A program made the position numbers and the translations under genes. 64,000 bases of DNA, taken from NCBI RefSeq assembly GCF_949987535.1, contig NC_080080.1, positions 57,696,668-57,760,667 on the forward strand, read 5' to 3'. Below are positions 22,370 through 33,440 of this stretch, piece after piece (within the stretch, counting starts at the first letter, position 1; each line of letters starts with the position of its first letter). Below the pieces are notes generated by a model. That model did not search any database, had not been told where the DNA came from, and saw nothing but the letters and a program-made list of their open reading frames with translations. The stretch is from Balaenoptera acutorostrata. Taxonomy: Eukaryota; Chordata; Mammalia; Artiodactyla; Balaenopteridae.

Positions 22370-24594
22370 TTTTTTTTTTTTTTTTTTAACGTCTTTTTTG
22401 GAGTATAATTGCTTTACAATGGTGTGTTAGTTTCTGCTTTATAACAAAGTAAATCAGCTGTACATATACATATATCCCCATATCTCCTCCCTCTTGCGTC
22501 TCCCTCCCACCCTCCCTATCCCAGCCCTCTAGGTGTTCACAAAGCACCAAGCTGATCTCCCTGTGCAATGCAGCTGCTTCCCACTAGCTACCTATTTTAC
22601 ATTTGGTAGTATATATTAGTCCCTGCCACTCTCTCACTTCGTCCCAGCTTACCCTTCCCCCTCCCTGTATCCTCAAGTCCATTCTCTATGTCTGTGTCTT
22701 TATTCCTGTCCTGCCACTAGGTTCTTCATAAGCACTTTTTTTTTTTTTTAGATTCCATATCTATGTGTTAGCATACAGTATTTGTTTTTCTCTTTCTGAC
22801 TTACTTCACTCTGTATGACAGACTCTAGGTCCATCCACCTCACTACAAATAACTCAATTTCATTTCTTTTTATGGCTGAGTAATATTCCATTGTATATAT
22901 GTGCCACATCTTCTTTATCCATTCATCTGTCGATGGACACTTAAGTTGCTTCCACGTCCTGGCTATTGTAAATAGAGCTACAATGAACATTGTGGTACAT
23001 GACTCTTTTTGAACTATGGTTTTCTCAGGGTACATGCCCAGTAATGGGATTGCTGGGTCATATGGTAGTTCTATTTTTAGTTTTTTAAGGAACATCCATG
23101 CTGTTCTCCATAGTGGCTGTATCAATTTACATTCCCACCAAGAGGGCAAGAGGGTTCCCTTTTCTCCACACCCTCTCCAGCATTTATTGTTTGTAGATTT
23201 TTTGATGATGGCCATTCTGACTGGTGTGAGGTGAAACCTCATTGTAGTTTTGATTTGCATTTCTCTAGTGATTAGTGACGTTGAGCATTCTTTCATGTGT
23301 TTGTTGGCAATCTGTATATCTTCTTTGGAGAAATGTCTATTTAGGTCTTCTGCCCATTTTTGGATTGGGTTGTTTGTTTTTCTGATATTGACCTGCATGA
23401 GCTGCTTGTAAATTTTTGAGATTAATCCTTTGTCAGTTGCTTCATTTGCAAATATTTTCTCCCATTCTGAGGGTTGTCTTTTGGTCTTGTTTATGGTTTC
23501 CTTTGCTGTGCAAAAGCTTTTAAGTTTCATTAGGTCCCATTTGTTTATTTTTGTTTTTATTGCCATTTCTCTAGGAGGTGGGTCAAAAAGGATCTTGCTG
23601 TGATTTATGTCATAGAGTGTTCTGCCTATGTTTTCCTCTAAGAGTTTTATAGTGTCTGGCCTTACATTTAAGTCTTTAATCCATTTTGAGTTTAATTTTG
23701 TGTATGGTGTTAGACAGTGTACTAATTTCATTCTTTTACATGTAGCTGTCCAGTTCTCCCAGCACCACTTATTGAAGAGGCTGTCTTTTCTCCATTGTAT
23801 GTTCTTGCCTCCTTTACCAAAGATTAGGTGACCATATGTGTGTGGGTTTCTATCCTGTTCCATTGATCTATATTTCTGTTTTTGTGCCAGTACCATACTG
23901 TCTTGATTACTGTAGCTTTGTACTATAGTCTGAAGTCCAGGAGCCTGATTCCTCCAGTTCCATTTTTGTTTCTCAAGATTGCTTTGGCTATTCAGGGTCT
24001 TTTGTGTTTCCATACAAGTTGTGAAATTTTTTGTTCTACTTCTGTGAAAAATGCCAGTGGTAGTTTGATAGGGATTGCATTGAATCTGTATATTGCTTTG
24101 GGTAGTAGAGTCGTTTTTACAATGTTGATTTTTCCAATCCAAGAACATGGTCTATCTCTCCATCTGTTTGTATAATCTTTAATTTCTTTCATCAGTGTCT
24201 TATTGTTTTCTGCATACAGGCCTTTTGTCTCCTTAGGTAGGTTTATTCCTAGGTATTTTATTCTTTTTGTTGCAATGATAAATGGGAGTGTTTTCTTAAT
24301 TTCACTTTCAGATTTTCCATCATTAGTGTATAGGAATGCAAGAGATTTCTGTGCATTAATTTTGTATTCTGCTACCTTACCAAATTCACTGATTAGCTCT
24401 AGCAGTTTTCTGGTGGAATCTTTAGGATTCTCTATGTATAGTATCACGTCATCTGCAAACAGTGACAGCTGTACTTCTTCTTTTCTAATTTGGATTCCTT
24501 TTATTTCTTTTTCTTCTCTGATTGCTGTGGTTAAAACTTCCAAAACTGTGTTAAATAATACTGGTGAGAGTGGGCAACCTTTGAGTACTGCTTA
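22370..24594 (-). mobile_element. 5'-truncated L1, 2.2 kb
   Basis: Minus-strand L1 with its poly(A) at 22370-22387, a 3' UTR of about 350 bp, then ORF2 upward to about 24594, where it is truncated within the reverse transcriptase region. A T run at 22736-22749 lies right at the ORF2 stop. It is the least diverged L1 in the window. No convincing target-site duplication was found. Confidence 0.95.
22748..24543 (-). pseudogene. L1 ORF2 fragment (reverse transcriptase C-terminal part), frameshifted
   Basis: Two overlapping minus-strand frames, 23992-24543 (183 codons) and 22748-24148 (466 codons), together cover the later half of L1 ORF2. The upstream frame holds the reverse-transcriptase catalytic block (FADD, about 30 residues in). 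The downstream frame holds the ORF2 C-terminus with the [11 protein letters not shown] segment and a [10 protein letters not shown] segment, ending THRYGI then stop. ORF2 normally has about 1,275 residues with an N-terminal endonuclease, which is absent here. At least one frameshift near 24.0-24.15 kb separates the frames, so the element cannot move by itself. Confidence 0.93.
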
Positions 24595-24800
24595 CATGTC
24601 ATTTTCTCAGGGAAGTCTTTCCTGAATCCTACCACTAGTGCTTGTTTGCCTGTCTGTGCTCCATACTGTGTTATACAGGCTGGATCACAGGAGCCTTGAT
24701 TGCCTTCTTCCCTATTGTACCCTAGGATCTGGTAAGTGAAAGGCCCAGAGTAGATACTCAAATATTTGTTACATGAATAAATGAATAAAATGAATGTTTG
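24595..24800 (+). mobile_element. L2 3' end
   Basis: The string agggaagtctttcctgaatc, later gtagatactcaaatatttgt and tgaataaatgaataaaatga, fits the L2 3' terminus. Confidence 0.7.
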
Positions 24801-25147
24801 GAAGGGCAGCCACCACACACTAGCTGACACCATAAAGAGATAGGCAAGTAGAAAACATTATGGACATAGAAATGATTTGGTGAGATGGGAAATGTTTTTT
24901 TTCCCCCCTCTTTTATCCCAAAATATTTAGAATAATCACAAGGAGAAAGGAAAAGAATAATTTAGTTGCATAACGCATTTTTATTTTGTATAATTCCTAG
25001 GACTTAAATGATAGATTAATTTCATCTGCTTTTTGGAAGAGGAAAGAAGTTCCCTTAACTTTGAACATACCTCTCAGAAATACTTCAGCTTAACTTTCTG
25101 GTTCCTAAATACAGGTATCTCCAAAAGAATAATAGAGAACATGCTGA
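24801..25147. other. Unassigned sequence
   Basis: No gene or named repeat is seen. Confidence 0.5.
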
Positions 25148-25455
25148 CTGTTGTAGATTGAATTGTGTAAAACACCCCCTCCCCCAACATTTATATGTTG
25201 AAGTCCTAACCATCAGTAACCTCAGAATGTGGCTGTATTTGGAGACAGGGCCTTTAAAGAGGTAATTAAAGTTAAATGAAGTCATATGGGTGGGTCTTAA
25301 TCAAATATGACTGGTGTCCTTATAAGAAAAGGGACAGACACCAAGGCTGCTTACACACAGAGAAGAGGCCACATGAAGACACAGCAGGAAGACCACAATC
25401 TGCAAGCCAAGAAAAGAGCTCTTAGGAAAAACCAGATCTGCTGACGTCTTGATCT

Positions 25456-26022
25456 CGTGAGGCAGGAGATAGATGGGCCCCAGGCTGAGCAGCTGAAGTC
25501 TATCCCCTGTGGACAGAAACTCCAAGATAAAGATAATGGCCGGGGCAGAGAGGAGCTGAGTCCTGCCCAGATAAAAGATAAACAGACCACATATTTCCCA
25601 TTCTTGAGGTCAAGGAGACATTCCCAACTACACATGCCCAGAAAGGTTCCTTGGGGGCCATAAAGGGAGGGGACATCACCCCATAATATGTGATGTCAAC
25701 CTTCCCACAGGCCTCTGCACTGGAGTCTGTCTTGGCTAAGAGATGCTCACACACACAGGGGAGGACCCTGAATTAAACCAAATATGGACTCAGAGTCAGG
25801 CAAAGCAAGATGATTGGCCAGAGGAAGCCCAGAAGAAATGCCCCATATAAGTGATTTAAACTACCATGAAGGTGCGACTCTCTCTCTGAGCCTGCCTGTG
25901 TGTGTCTATTCACACGTACTCTATTTTTTTCCTCCTAATAAATACTTTACCTGTTGCACTACTTTTCGTCCCTTTGTTGCAATTTATTTCTATAAAGCGG
26001 ATATGCCAGGACCTTGTCACTA
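25456..26022 (+). mobile_element. Solo LTR of an endogenous retrovirus
   Basis: It has an LTR-like order of signals: a reverse CCAAT (gattgg, about 25811), a TATA-like CATATAA ending at 25850, then AATAAA at 25937-25942 and a U5-like stretch after it. It sits inside the older MaLR LTR. No gag, pol or env sequence adjoins it, so it would be a solo LTR. The family is not identified. The boundary with the tRNA-like segment downstream is unclear. Confidence 0.5.
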
Positions 26023-26137
26023 GCCACTGGCCCTCGCGGTCTAGGGGCTAGGATTCAGTGCTCTCACTGCAACAGCTTGGCTTCAATCTCTAGTTGGGGA
26101 ACTGAGATCCAAGCCACTGCCGGCTGAGGCCACCCAA
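26023..26137 (+). mobile_element. tRNA-Glu-like SINE head
   Basis: ccctcgcggtctaggggcta then ggattcagtgctctcactgc and a gcttcaatctctagttgggg end follow the length and order of tRNA-Glu (CTC anticodon region), with many mismatches in the box-B area. A short gatccaagccactgccggct tail follows, as in CHR-like SINEs. It is not a functional tRNA gene. Confidence 0.6.
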
Positions 26138-26262
26138 GATCACTTGGACTTGCAGCTTCCAGAACTTCAAGAAAATAAATTTTTGTTGTTTAAGCTGCTC
26201 ACTCTGTTGTATTTTTTTATGGTTGCCCTTGTAAACGAATACAGTGACCTCTTAATTTATAA

Positions 26263-26880
26263 TAGGGGAAACCCACTCCATAAGTTGGAATTCTCCAAAT
26301 TGACTAAAGGATTGGTGTATCGCTTTATTCTTTTCTTGAGTTATTTTGCCTGAAAAAAAAAATATATTTGCAGTGTTAGTTCTAAGAAAGTGTAGAAAAG
26401 CTCACTCTGAGTTGGGTAGAATACACTAAGTGTGTGTTTATGCCTCCCCAGACAATGGCCACAACTGGTTATTCTGTTCATGTTACAACACCGGCCCAAA
26501 GATCCCAGTATCTTCATGAAGTTTCCAAAGATTCCATGTTTTCAAAACCACTCAGGCTTAAAACCTGTGAATAATTTTCACTCATCTTTTTTTTTTTCTT
26601 TACCACCTAGGTATTGTCAGTGACCAATTCTTGTTGATTATTATTTCAAAATGCCTCTTTCATACATCACATTGTTCTTCTTCACACAGTCATCAGGAAC
26701 ACCCAGACTCTCATGACTTTACAGATAAGTTATTGCCAAGCCCTCCTACCTAGCTATCTTTCTCTAATCTTTCGCTTCCATTCTGCAACTACTGACAGGT
26801 TGATATTCATTAAATGCCATCTTTTTTTTTTTTTTTCATTATCAAGAAGCATTTATTTAGTGTCTGTATTTTTCTAAGTA
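26263..26880. other. Unassigned intergenic sequence
   Basis: No gene is seen. A T run lies at 26821-26836. Confidence 0.5.
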
Positions 26881-26884
26881 GAGA

Positions 26885-27180
26885 GTTTTTTTAAAAAATT
26901 GAGATATAATTGACATATAACATTATATTAGTTTCAGATATACAACATAATAAGTCCATATTTGTATATATTGTGAAATGATCACCACAATAAGTCTAGT
27001 TAACTTCACTACACATAGTTACAGAATTTTTTTCTTATGATGAGACCTTTCAAGATCTACTCTCTTGGCAACTTTCAAATATACATACAGTATTATTAAC
27101 TATAGTCACATTATATCCCCAGGACTTAGAGCTTTTTTATAAGCCAAAGTATAACCCCTCCCACCCCCCATTTACCTCTA
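26885..27180 (-). mobile_element. Old L1 3' UTR
   Basis: Minus strand: attgagatataattgacata, then gatcaccacaataagtctag, tctactctcttggcaacttt and ttaactatagtcacattata. The same family as the copy at 13.2-14.1 kb. Confidence 0.85.
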
Positions 27181-27427
27181 ATATCTGTCTCTCCTTTACT
27201 TCCAACTTTAGAGACTATACCCCTTGATTATCTTTTCCCTCCTCTTTTTTTCTCCATTAATTATCTGATTTTTCTTCTGTTTTCTACTTGTTCCTTATTA
27301 CTTACTATATCTATTCAGCATATCAACCTGTTTGTTTTTCTCATCTTAAAAGACAAACAAAAATGAAAATAAAGCTCTTTTTGTGGTCTTTTCATGTCTC
27401 TTTCTTTCTGTCATTGACTTTTCTGAA
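27181..27427. other. Unassigned pyrimidine-rich sequence
   Basis: No gene or named repeat is seen. Confidence 0.5.
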
Positions 27428-27536
27428 AAAATAGGCTTCAGTAATTGTTCTCAAAGTGTGGTTTGTGGGCCCCAGGGGGAGGGATCCCCAAGACCATTTG
27501 AGGGGATCTATCAGGTCAAAATTATTTTCATGATAC
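27428..27536. mobile_element. hAT-type DNA transposon fragment
   Basis: The string ttctcaaagtgtggtttgtg, then agggatccccaagaccattt and gtcaaaattattttcatgat, is typical of an old hAT-derived element. The family is not settled. Confidence 0.5.
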
Positions 27537-27652
27537 TTTTTTTTTTTTAATGGGTGGGGAATTATTTTATTCACAAAATTTTAATATCAACAATATTGCA
27601 AAAAAATCCAATTATATGTATTCCTAACTCTCTTTTTTCTTTTTTTCTCTTT

Positions 27653-27655
<3 letters not shown>

Positions 27656-27691
<36 letters not shown>
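27656..27691. repeat. (CA)n microsatellite
   Basis: About 18 CA units after a T-rich stretch. Confidence 0.97.
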
Positions 27692-27696
<5 letters not shown>

Positions 27697-27889
27697 TAAA
27701 TGCCATCTTATCAGTGTGCTGCTGAGGAGCTTCCGGGTGTCCTCTTGGTTAGAAATTAAAGCATAAATGTTTGCACCTGTAATTAAAAGGACTCCCCAGT
27801 CTGGTCGCACTGTATTAACGCAGGCTTCTTTCCCAGGATTACATAGCATCACATCTACATTTCAGCATGATGGACAGTTTCCTCACCAT

Positions 27890-28075
27890 TTCTTGAATAT
27901 CTGCTGCTTATTTCCAACACTGCACCATTTCTCCATGATCTTGCCTCTTCATGTAATATTTCCCACACTTCCTGCTCCCTCTCCTCTCTACTGGAAAAAA
28001 TTTTGCACCTGCTAAGGCCTACCTGACCTACATCTCCAGGAAGCTTTCCTGATCATTGCATTCATGTCTGTCTCA
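27890..28075 (+). mobile_element. L2 fragment
   Basis: It contains the L2-like block catctccaggaagctttcct with gatcattgca after it, preceded by a cttcctgctccctctcctct stretch. Confidence 0.5.
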
Positions 28076-28527
28076 GATCAGTTTCCATGGCTTGCATAAT
28101 TTGAATTGCTCGTTTAAGGTCTCAGGATTTAAGCTTAAAATTTATAGTCACCATAGTTGCAAATTTTTGTTTTGCTCTAAGTGTCTGTTGAACAAAATAC
28201 AGTAAGCTCCAATATACATCCCCACTAGAATTTGTGTCAGAATGTCCAGTCTTCAGATAAATTTCAAACCCAGACACAGTGTTTCACAGGTACCCCACAT
28301 ATTCTCTGCCTCAAGACCTTTCATAAAACAAGTTTTTAGTCTCTGAAGTGAATTAAGCAACCATGATCAATAATACTTGATTGACCTCTGAAAATGCTGG
28401 CACCTCTCTTCCTTGAGTCAAATACTTATAGAGTGGACAAATTTGAGAATACAGTCAAGACCATACCAAAGATCAGAGAATGTAGGTCATTTTGGGAATA
28501 ACAGTGATCTGTGGATAGAGATCACAG
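28076..28527. other. Unassigned intergenic sequence
   Basis: No gene or named repeat is seen. Confidence 0.5.
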
Positions 28528-29430
28528 TTTCCTGGTGGTTCTTAATCATAGCTTCACATTAGAATCAACTGGAGAGTTAAAAACCAAAAAACTGAAGTAT
28601 AGTTGATTTACAGTGTGTTAGTTTCAGGTGTACAACAAAGTGATTCAATTATAAACATATCTATTCTTTTTCAGATTCTTTTTCATTATAGGTTATTACA
28701 AGATATTGAATATAGTTCCTGTGCCATACAATAGGTCCTTGTTGTTTATGCATTTTATGTATAGTAGTTTCTATCTGTTAATTTCAAACTCCTAATTTAT
28801 CCCTCCCTCAGCCTTTCCCCTTTGGTAACCATAAGTTTGTTTTCAATGTCTGTGAGTTTATTTCTGTTTTGTAAATAAGTTCATTTGTATCATACTTTAG
28901 ATTCCACGTATAAGTGATATCATATGATATTTGTCTTCCTCTATCTGACTTTCTTCACTCAGTATGATAATCTCTAGGTCCATCCATGTTGCTGCAAATG
29001 GCATTATTTCATTCTTTTTTTATGTCTGAGTAGTATTCCATTGTATAAATATACCACATCTTCTTTATCCATTCATCTGACAATGGACATTTAGGTTGCT
29101 TCCATGTCTTGGCTGTTGTAAATAGTGCTGCTATGAACATGGGGTACATGTATCTTTTTGAATTAGAGTTTTTATCTTTTCCAGATATATGCCCAGGAGT
29201 GGGATTGCTGGATCATATGGTAACTCTATTTTTATTTTTTAAGGAACCTCCATACTGTTCTCCACCGTGCCTGCACCAATTTACATTCCCACCAACAGTG
29301 TAGGAAGGCTCCCTTTTAATTGGAGACATTTTTTAAAACCCAATTATATCAGACCAATACTACTCTCTGAGGATGGGACTCAGGTAGCAGTCTTTGAGCT
29401 CCCCAGGTGATTCTAATGAAAACCACTACC
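28528..29430. mobile_element. MER5A element split by an L1
   Basis: The first part (28528-28577) reads ttcctggtggttcttaatca then cacattagaatcaactggag. The second part (29325-29430) ends ccccaggtgattctaatgaa and aaccactacc. These are the two ends of a MER5A hAT element, separated by 750 bp of L1. Confidence 0.7.
28578..29324 (-). mobile_element. L1 3' part inserted into MER5A
   Basis: Minus strand L1: actgaagtatagttgattta, gtgttagtttcaggtgtaca, then ORF2 C-terminal sequence (caatggacatttaggttgct) ending near attcccaccaacagtg. Related short motifs at the two edges (ggagagttaaaaacc and ggagacattttttaaaacc) may be a worn target-site duplication. Confidence 0.88.
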
Positions 29431-29653
29431 ATAGCTCATAAGATAAACATGTGGAATGGGTAAACAGCAACAGCTTGGACTTCTGCATCCAGAAAGAGAT
29501 ATTTGTTATAGCAGAGAGTGTCTTGGTGTCTCTATGTTTGCCCAATGGGGGATCCATTTTCAACTCAGACACTATTTACTTACTCAAAATGGAGATGTCT
29601 ATCCTCACAGTCAGAAAATAGAGTTGTGTGGCTACACAAATAAAAATGTAACC
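29431..29653. other. Unassigned sequence
   Basis: No gene is seen. The 197-codon frame starting at 29456 runs from here into a SINE and is not considered a gene. Confidence 0.5.
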
Positions 29654-29668
29654 CCTTTGGGGGATATT

Positions 29669-30029
29669 TATTTATTTAATTTCTTTCTTTTATTTATTTA
29701 TTTTTGTCTGCGCTGGGTCTCTGCTGCTGCACACGGGCCCTCTCCAGCTGCAGCAAGCGGGGGGTCACTCGTCACCGTGGCACGTGGGCCCCTTACCGTG
29801 GTGGCCTCTGCCACTGAGGATCACGGGCTCCAGGTGCGTGAGCCCCAGCAGCTGCAGCACGCGGGCCCAGCAGTTGTGGCTCTTGGGCTCACAGAGCTCA
29901 GGCTTAGCAGCTGTGGCACAAGGGCCCAGCTGCTCTGCGGCATGCGGGATCCTCCCGGACCAGGCGTCGAACCCGTGTCCCCTGCATTGGCAGGCAGACT
30001 CCCAACCACTGCACCACTGGGGAAGCCCT
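29669..30029 (-). mobile_element. CHR SINE, longer and diverged
   Basis: Minus-strand CHR SINE: TTTA-repeat tail, a GC-rich body with extra related blocks (gcagctgtggcacaagggcc and others), and the head caccactggggaagccct. Flanks CCTTTGGGGGATATT (29654-29668) and CTTTTGGGGATATT (from about 30030) are the target-site duplication. The body is longer and more diverged than in the other copies. Confidence 0.88.
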
Positions 30030-30045
30030 CTTTTGGGGATATTAA

Positions 30046-30239
30046 ATAGATATTTTATGGAGCATTTTAGAGGAAAAAATCATGGTTGTTCCTAACAATT
30101 GATTGAGACTCAGTTGAACTGAGCAACTGCTTGACTAGAACCTGATAGAATTTTCTGTAAATAAGAACACAGGTACTTAGGTTTGGTGTTGACTGATTCT
30201 TCAGACTAAGTGAGCTCTCCTGTCATTTCTATGTGTGCC
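30046..30239. other. Unassigned sequence
   Basis: No gene or named repeat is seen. Confidence 0.5.
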
Positions 30240-30420
30240 TTTCACTCATTGCACTTGTTGCTAGAGTTTACATTGATCTGTATGATTTTTGAAACATTTT
30301 CTGTTTAATCCCTACTGCATTGTAAGCTCTAAGTGTGCAAAGACTGTGTTTTTACTCATTGTATCCTCACCCAGCCTTGTCCTTAGTATGGATTCAAACA
30401 TACTTGCTAAATGAAAGAAG
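30240..30420 (+). mobile_element. L2 3' end
   Basis: The order cattgtaagctctaagtgtg, actcattgtatcctcaccca and acatacttgctaaatgaaag follows the L2 terminus. Confidence 0.65.
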
Positions 30421-31529
30421 GGGGGGTGGTGAGGGAGGAGGAGGACCTGCCTCCTGGAGAAGTATTTTATGCCTATTGGAATCTCCACTCACAAAAGTTC
30501 TGCTCCATAAACTTTCTAGAAATCCAGCACATGCAAAGAAAACCCCCAACACATTTGCTAAGCTAATGGGATCCCATCAGGTGTCTGAGTCAGTATCTTT
30601 TATAACATCCCTCCTTATTTCTTGCATTTTAAGACATAGTTTTATAAGCTACCAAGAGATTAAAATGAGAAAAAGATTGTGTCTTTTGTCTTGTTGAAGA
30701 CCGTACTGTATTCCCAACGCCTATCACAGTGTGGAGATTAGAGTAGGTACTCAATAATATTTATTTCATAAATTCTGAATAGAGTGAAGAAATCTATGAA
30801 GGAATGAAGTGGCACCTCAGCACACATTACTAATAAAACACTGGAGAGGGAACTGACAGATTTTAGACAAATTAAGGAGAACATCTAGACTGGTCTAGAG
30901 CTAAGAAAATTTAACTACAAAGCTACAACAAGGGTATGATAAGCACAGATGATTTCAACAACATTTTTTAAACAAATACATGCAGCATCTTTTCCCATCC
31001 TTCCAATGGCATTAGAGACACAGATGTGTGTGAGCAGTCTTTGAAGACCAAGTTAGAATGGTAGGTTATAAAATTCCTAGTGTTCTTCATATACATCCTT
31101 TGAAGTCTAACTTGATTTGTTTTAGTTCTTAAAACTCTGGGATAGTTTTCATGGCGACTACATCAAAAGAGTACAGATTGAATGTCTCAGCAAGTGACAG
31201 CAGAACATGGGCTTGGTACCTGCATGAAGGATTTGAAACCCAAAGCCTCATTTTTCATTACCCTGTTTCACCTCTTCTTCCACTTTATCCCTGTGATGTA
31301 TTGGTGATTCTGTAGCATAACAATGAAGGAAATTGACTGTAGCAAACTTCTTAATCCTGCTCTAATAAATTACGTGTTTTTGAATAGCTGCTCCTCTTTC
31401 TGTGGTGTCAGAGAAAAGGGATTAATCCATACTCTACACTGATATTTTTGTTTCAAGCTGAGTGCCAAAGGCAAAACCTGTACTCTGAAGACTCACCTGG
31501 TTTATCTGAAAACTTCTATAGTCCCAATC
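30421..31529. other. Unassigned intergenic sequence
   Basis: No gene is seen. A purine-rich GGGGGTGGTGAGGGAGGAGG stretch lies at 30420-30445, and a possible L2-like end at about 30690-30780. Confidence 0.45.
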
Positions 31530-31610
31530 AGATAAAGTCCAAGCTCTTTAGTTTGTTCATGAAGGCCTTCCGTTAATGTATTCTGTCATCTTTCTAACCT
31601 CTCCTTTATT
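31530..31610 (+). mobile_element. L2 fragment
   Basis: The block agataaagtccaagctcttt then catgaaggccttccg is characteristic of L2. Confidence 0.6.
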
Positions 31611-31611
31611 A

Positions 31612-31990
31612 TTAGTCAGGGTTTTCCAAAGAAACAAAACTAACAGTGTGTGTGTGTGTGTGTGTGTGCGTGTGTGTATGTGTTCATGTATATCTATCTA
31701 TATCTATCTATCTATCTATCTATCAATCTATCATTTATCTATCTACACCTATCTCAAAGGCCTTCTGTTGGCAGAACTCCTTGCTTGGTGGAGGTCAGTT
31801 TTTGTTCCATTCAGGCCATCAAACAATTGGATGACACCCATCTGTATTATCTACTTAACTCAAAGTTCACCCATTTAAATGTTCATGTCATCCAAAAAAT
31901 ACCTTCACAGACTCATCTAGAATAATGCTTGACCAATTATCTAGGCACCATGGCACAGCCACATTGACACATAAAATTAACCATCACTCT
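31612..31990. repeat. Compound microsatellite in an old repeat
   Basis: A (GT)n tract (31645-31682) is followed by TATC units (31691-31745). The flanks (attagtcagggttttccaaa on the left, cattgacacataaaattaac on the right) match the two edges of a common old mammalian repeat with a simple-repeat centre, whose family I do not name. Confidence 0.6.
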
Positions 31991-32127
31991 TTCTATCCTA
32001 ATTATTTAGATTTCCTTAACATCATCATTCCCCTCAGTACATATTATACTCATTCTAGCCTCTTTCCCCCAGTAACAACCACTCTTCACCTGCCAATAAT
32101 GTCCTCCAAATTCCCACCCTCTAGTCT

Positions 32128-32283
32128 AATGATTCTCAAACAGTGTTATGTATCAGAATCACCAGAAGCAAGCAAAGAATAGAGTGGCCCAAACTTGTGG
32201 AAGTAACATAAGGCCTGCGTATCTTCATTTTACCAAATTCCATAGATGGTTCTGATACACACCCAAGTTTCCGAACTGAACTA
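32128..32283. mobile_element. MER5A-like fragment
   Basis: ctaatgattctcaaacagtg, then tatcagaatcaccagaagca and a ttccatagatggttctgata segment follow MER5A order. Confidence 0.6.
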
Positions 32284-32376
32284 GAGTTTTGACTGTAGTC
32301 AAAAGTATACCTTGCCTTCAAGTGTTTTCCTGTATTCCCTTCATTTGTGAAATTATACTTCCATAAACCCATCCAT

Positions 32377-32785
32377 ATTAGTTTGCTCGGCTTTCATAAA
32401 AAATTCCACAGGCTAGGTGTCTCGAACAACAGAAATTAATTTTCTCCATGGTTCTGGAGGCCAAGAGTTCAAGATCAAGGTGTCTGCAGTGTTGGTTTCT
32501 CCTGAAGCCTCTCTTCTTGGCTTGTAGATGGCTGCCTTCTTGCTGTGTCTTTACATGGTCTCTCCTCTGTGTGTGTGTGTACCTCTGGTGTCTCTTTGTG
32601 TGCCCACATTTTCTCTTTTTAAAAGGACACCAGTTAGATTGGATTAGGGTCCATCCTAAAGACTTCATTTTAACTTAATTACTTCATTAAAGCCCTATCT
32701 CCAAATACAGTCACATATTGAGATACTGGGGTTAGAGTTTCAACATGTGAATTTTGCGGGAGGGAGCACAATTCCATGCATAACA
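32377..32785 (-). mobile_element. MaLR-type LTR
   Basis: Reverse strand of an MLT1/MST-like LTR, nearly complete: tattagtttgctcggctttc, catggttctggaggccaaga, gcttgtagatggctgccttc, atctccaaatacagtcacat and an end at acaattccatgcataaca. Confidence 0.8.
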
Positions 32786-32992
32786 CCATCCCAATTCCAA
32801 AAGTAATTTTGACTTTCATGAATTCCTTTACTTTAAATATGTACCATGCAATTTCAAATATCCTTATGCATTACCTCAAAATTGTTTTCCAAGTGAGTTA
32901 TATTTTTATGTATTTATCTGTAACTTCTGTACAGTGTAAGCCTTTTGAGGGTGATGACCTTGTATTCAACTTAATCTAATAAATGAAAGATT
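32786..32992. other. Unassigned sequence
   Basis: No gene is seen. A weak L2-like end lies at 32920-32990 (gtaagccttttgagggtgat). Confidence 0.4.
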
Positions 32993-33172
32993 CTCAATCC
33001 TGGATGCACTTTGGAAACATTTGGTGAAATTTAAAAATCTTTAAGCTCAGGCTTCACTTCCAGAGATTCTTTCTTAATTACCAGAAATGGACATTGGTGC
33101 TGGTGTGTTTTAGAAGCTCTCCAGGTGATTCTAGTGTGTTCTCAACCAGAGTTGAAGGCCACTGCTACAGTG
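32993..33172. mobile_element. MER5A element
   Basis: It runs from ctcaatcctggatgcacttt through ctctccaggtgattctagtg to gttgaaggccactgc, with the usual MER5A layout. Confidence 0.7.
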
Positions 33173-33294
33173 GAAAGAAGTGGGAGGAAAGCACCTTTGT
33201 TTGTTTTGTATCATAGTGTATCCCAGGGCAGTGCTAGACACTTGGTAAGTGGTAAATTAAAGGATGGAAAAAATGAATCTGGTTTTCACCATTT

Positions 33295-33440
33295 TTTAGC
33301 CGTGTGAGCTCTGTGAAAGCTTTCATTTCCCTAAATCTGTTTCCCATCTTTATAAAATGGGGATAACAGTAACTATGGTTTTGGAGAATAAATTAGATGA
33401 CAAAATAAGTTATTTGGCCCAGAGTAGATGCTTGTCAACC
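33295..33440 (+). mobile_element. MIR fragment
   Basis: Core tttcccatctttataaaatg with gggataacagtaactatggt, and a late agagtagatgcttgtcaacc block. Confidence 0.75.

Larger units (their letters stand above)
25148..26262 (+). mobile_element. MaLR-type LTR, split by younger insertions
   Basis: The left part (25148-25455) reads tgtagattgaattgtgtaaa, then atatgttgaagtcctaacca, ctggtgtccttataagaaaa and ctgacgtcttgatctcg. The right part (26138-26262) resumes at tcacttggacttgcagcttc with agaaaataaatttttgttgt and a gtaaacgaatacag end. The two parts join as one LTR of the MLT1/MST kind, with about 680 bp of foreign sequence between them. Confidence 0.75.

Noticed and set aside
22748..24148. 466-codon frame as an active retrotransposon gene
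   Set aside because: It is only the C-terminal part of L1 ORF2, with a frameshift from the upstream frame, no endonuclease domain and no ORF1.
26023..26137. A tRNA-Glu gene
   Set aside because: The promoter box-B region is heavily altered, the acceptor stem does not pair, and a SINE-like tail follows. It is tRNA-derived repeat sequence.
29456..30049. 197-codon open frame on the + strand
   Set aside because: Two thirds of it is CHR SINE. The rest has no domain and no splice or start context.
31576..31925. Cys/Val- and Tyr/Leu-rich frames of 62-100 codons
   Set aside because: They are translations of a GT tract and a TATC tract.
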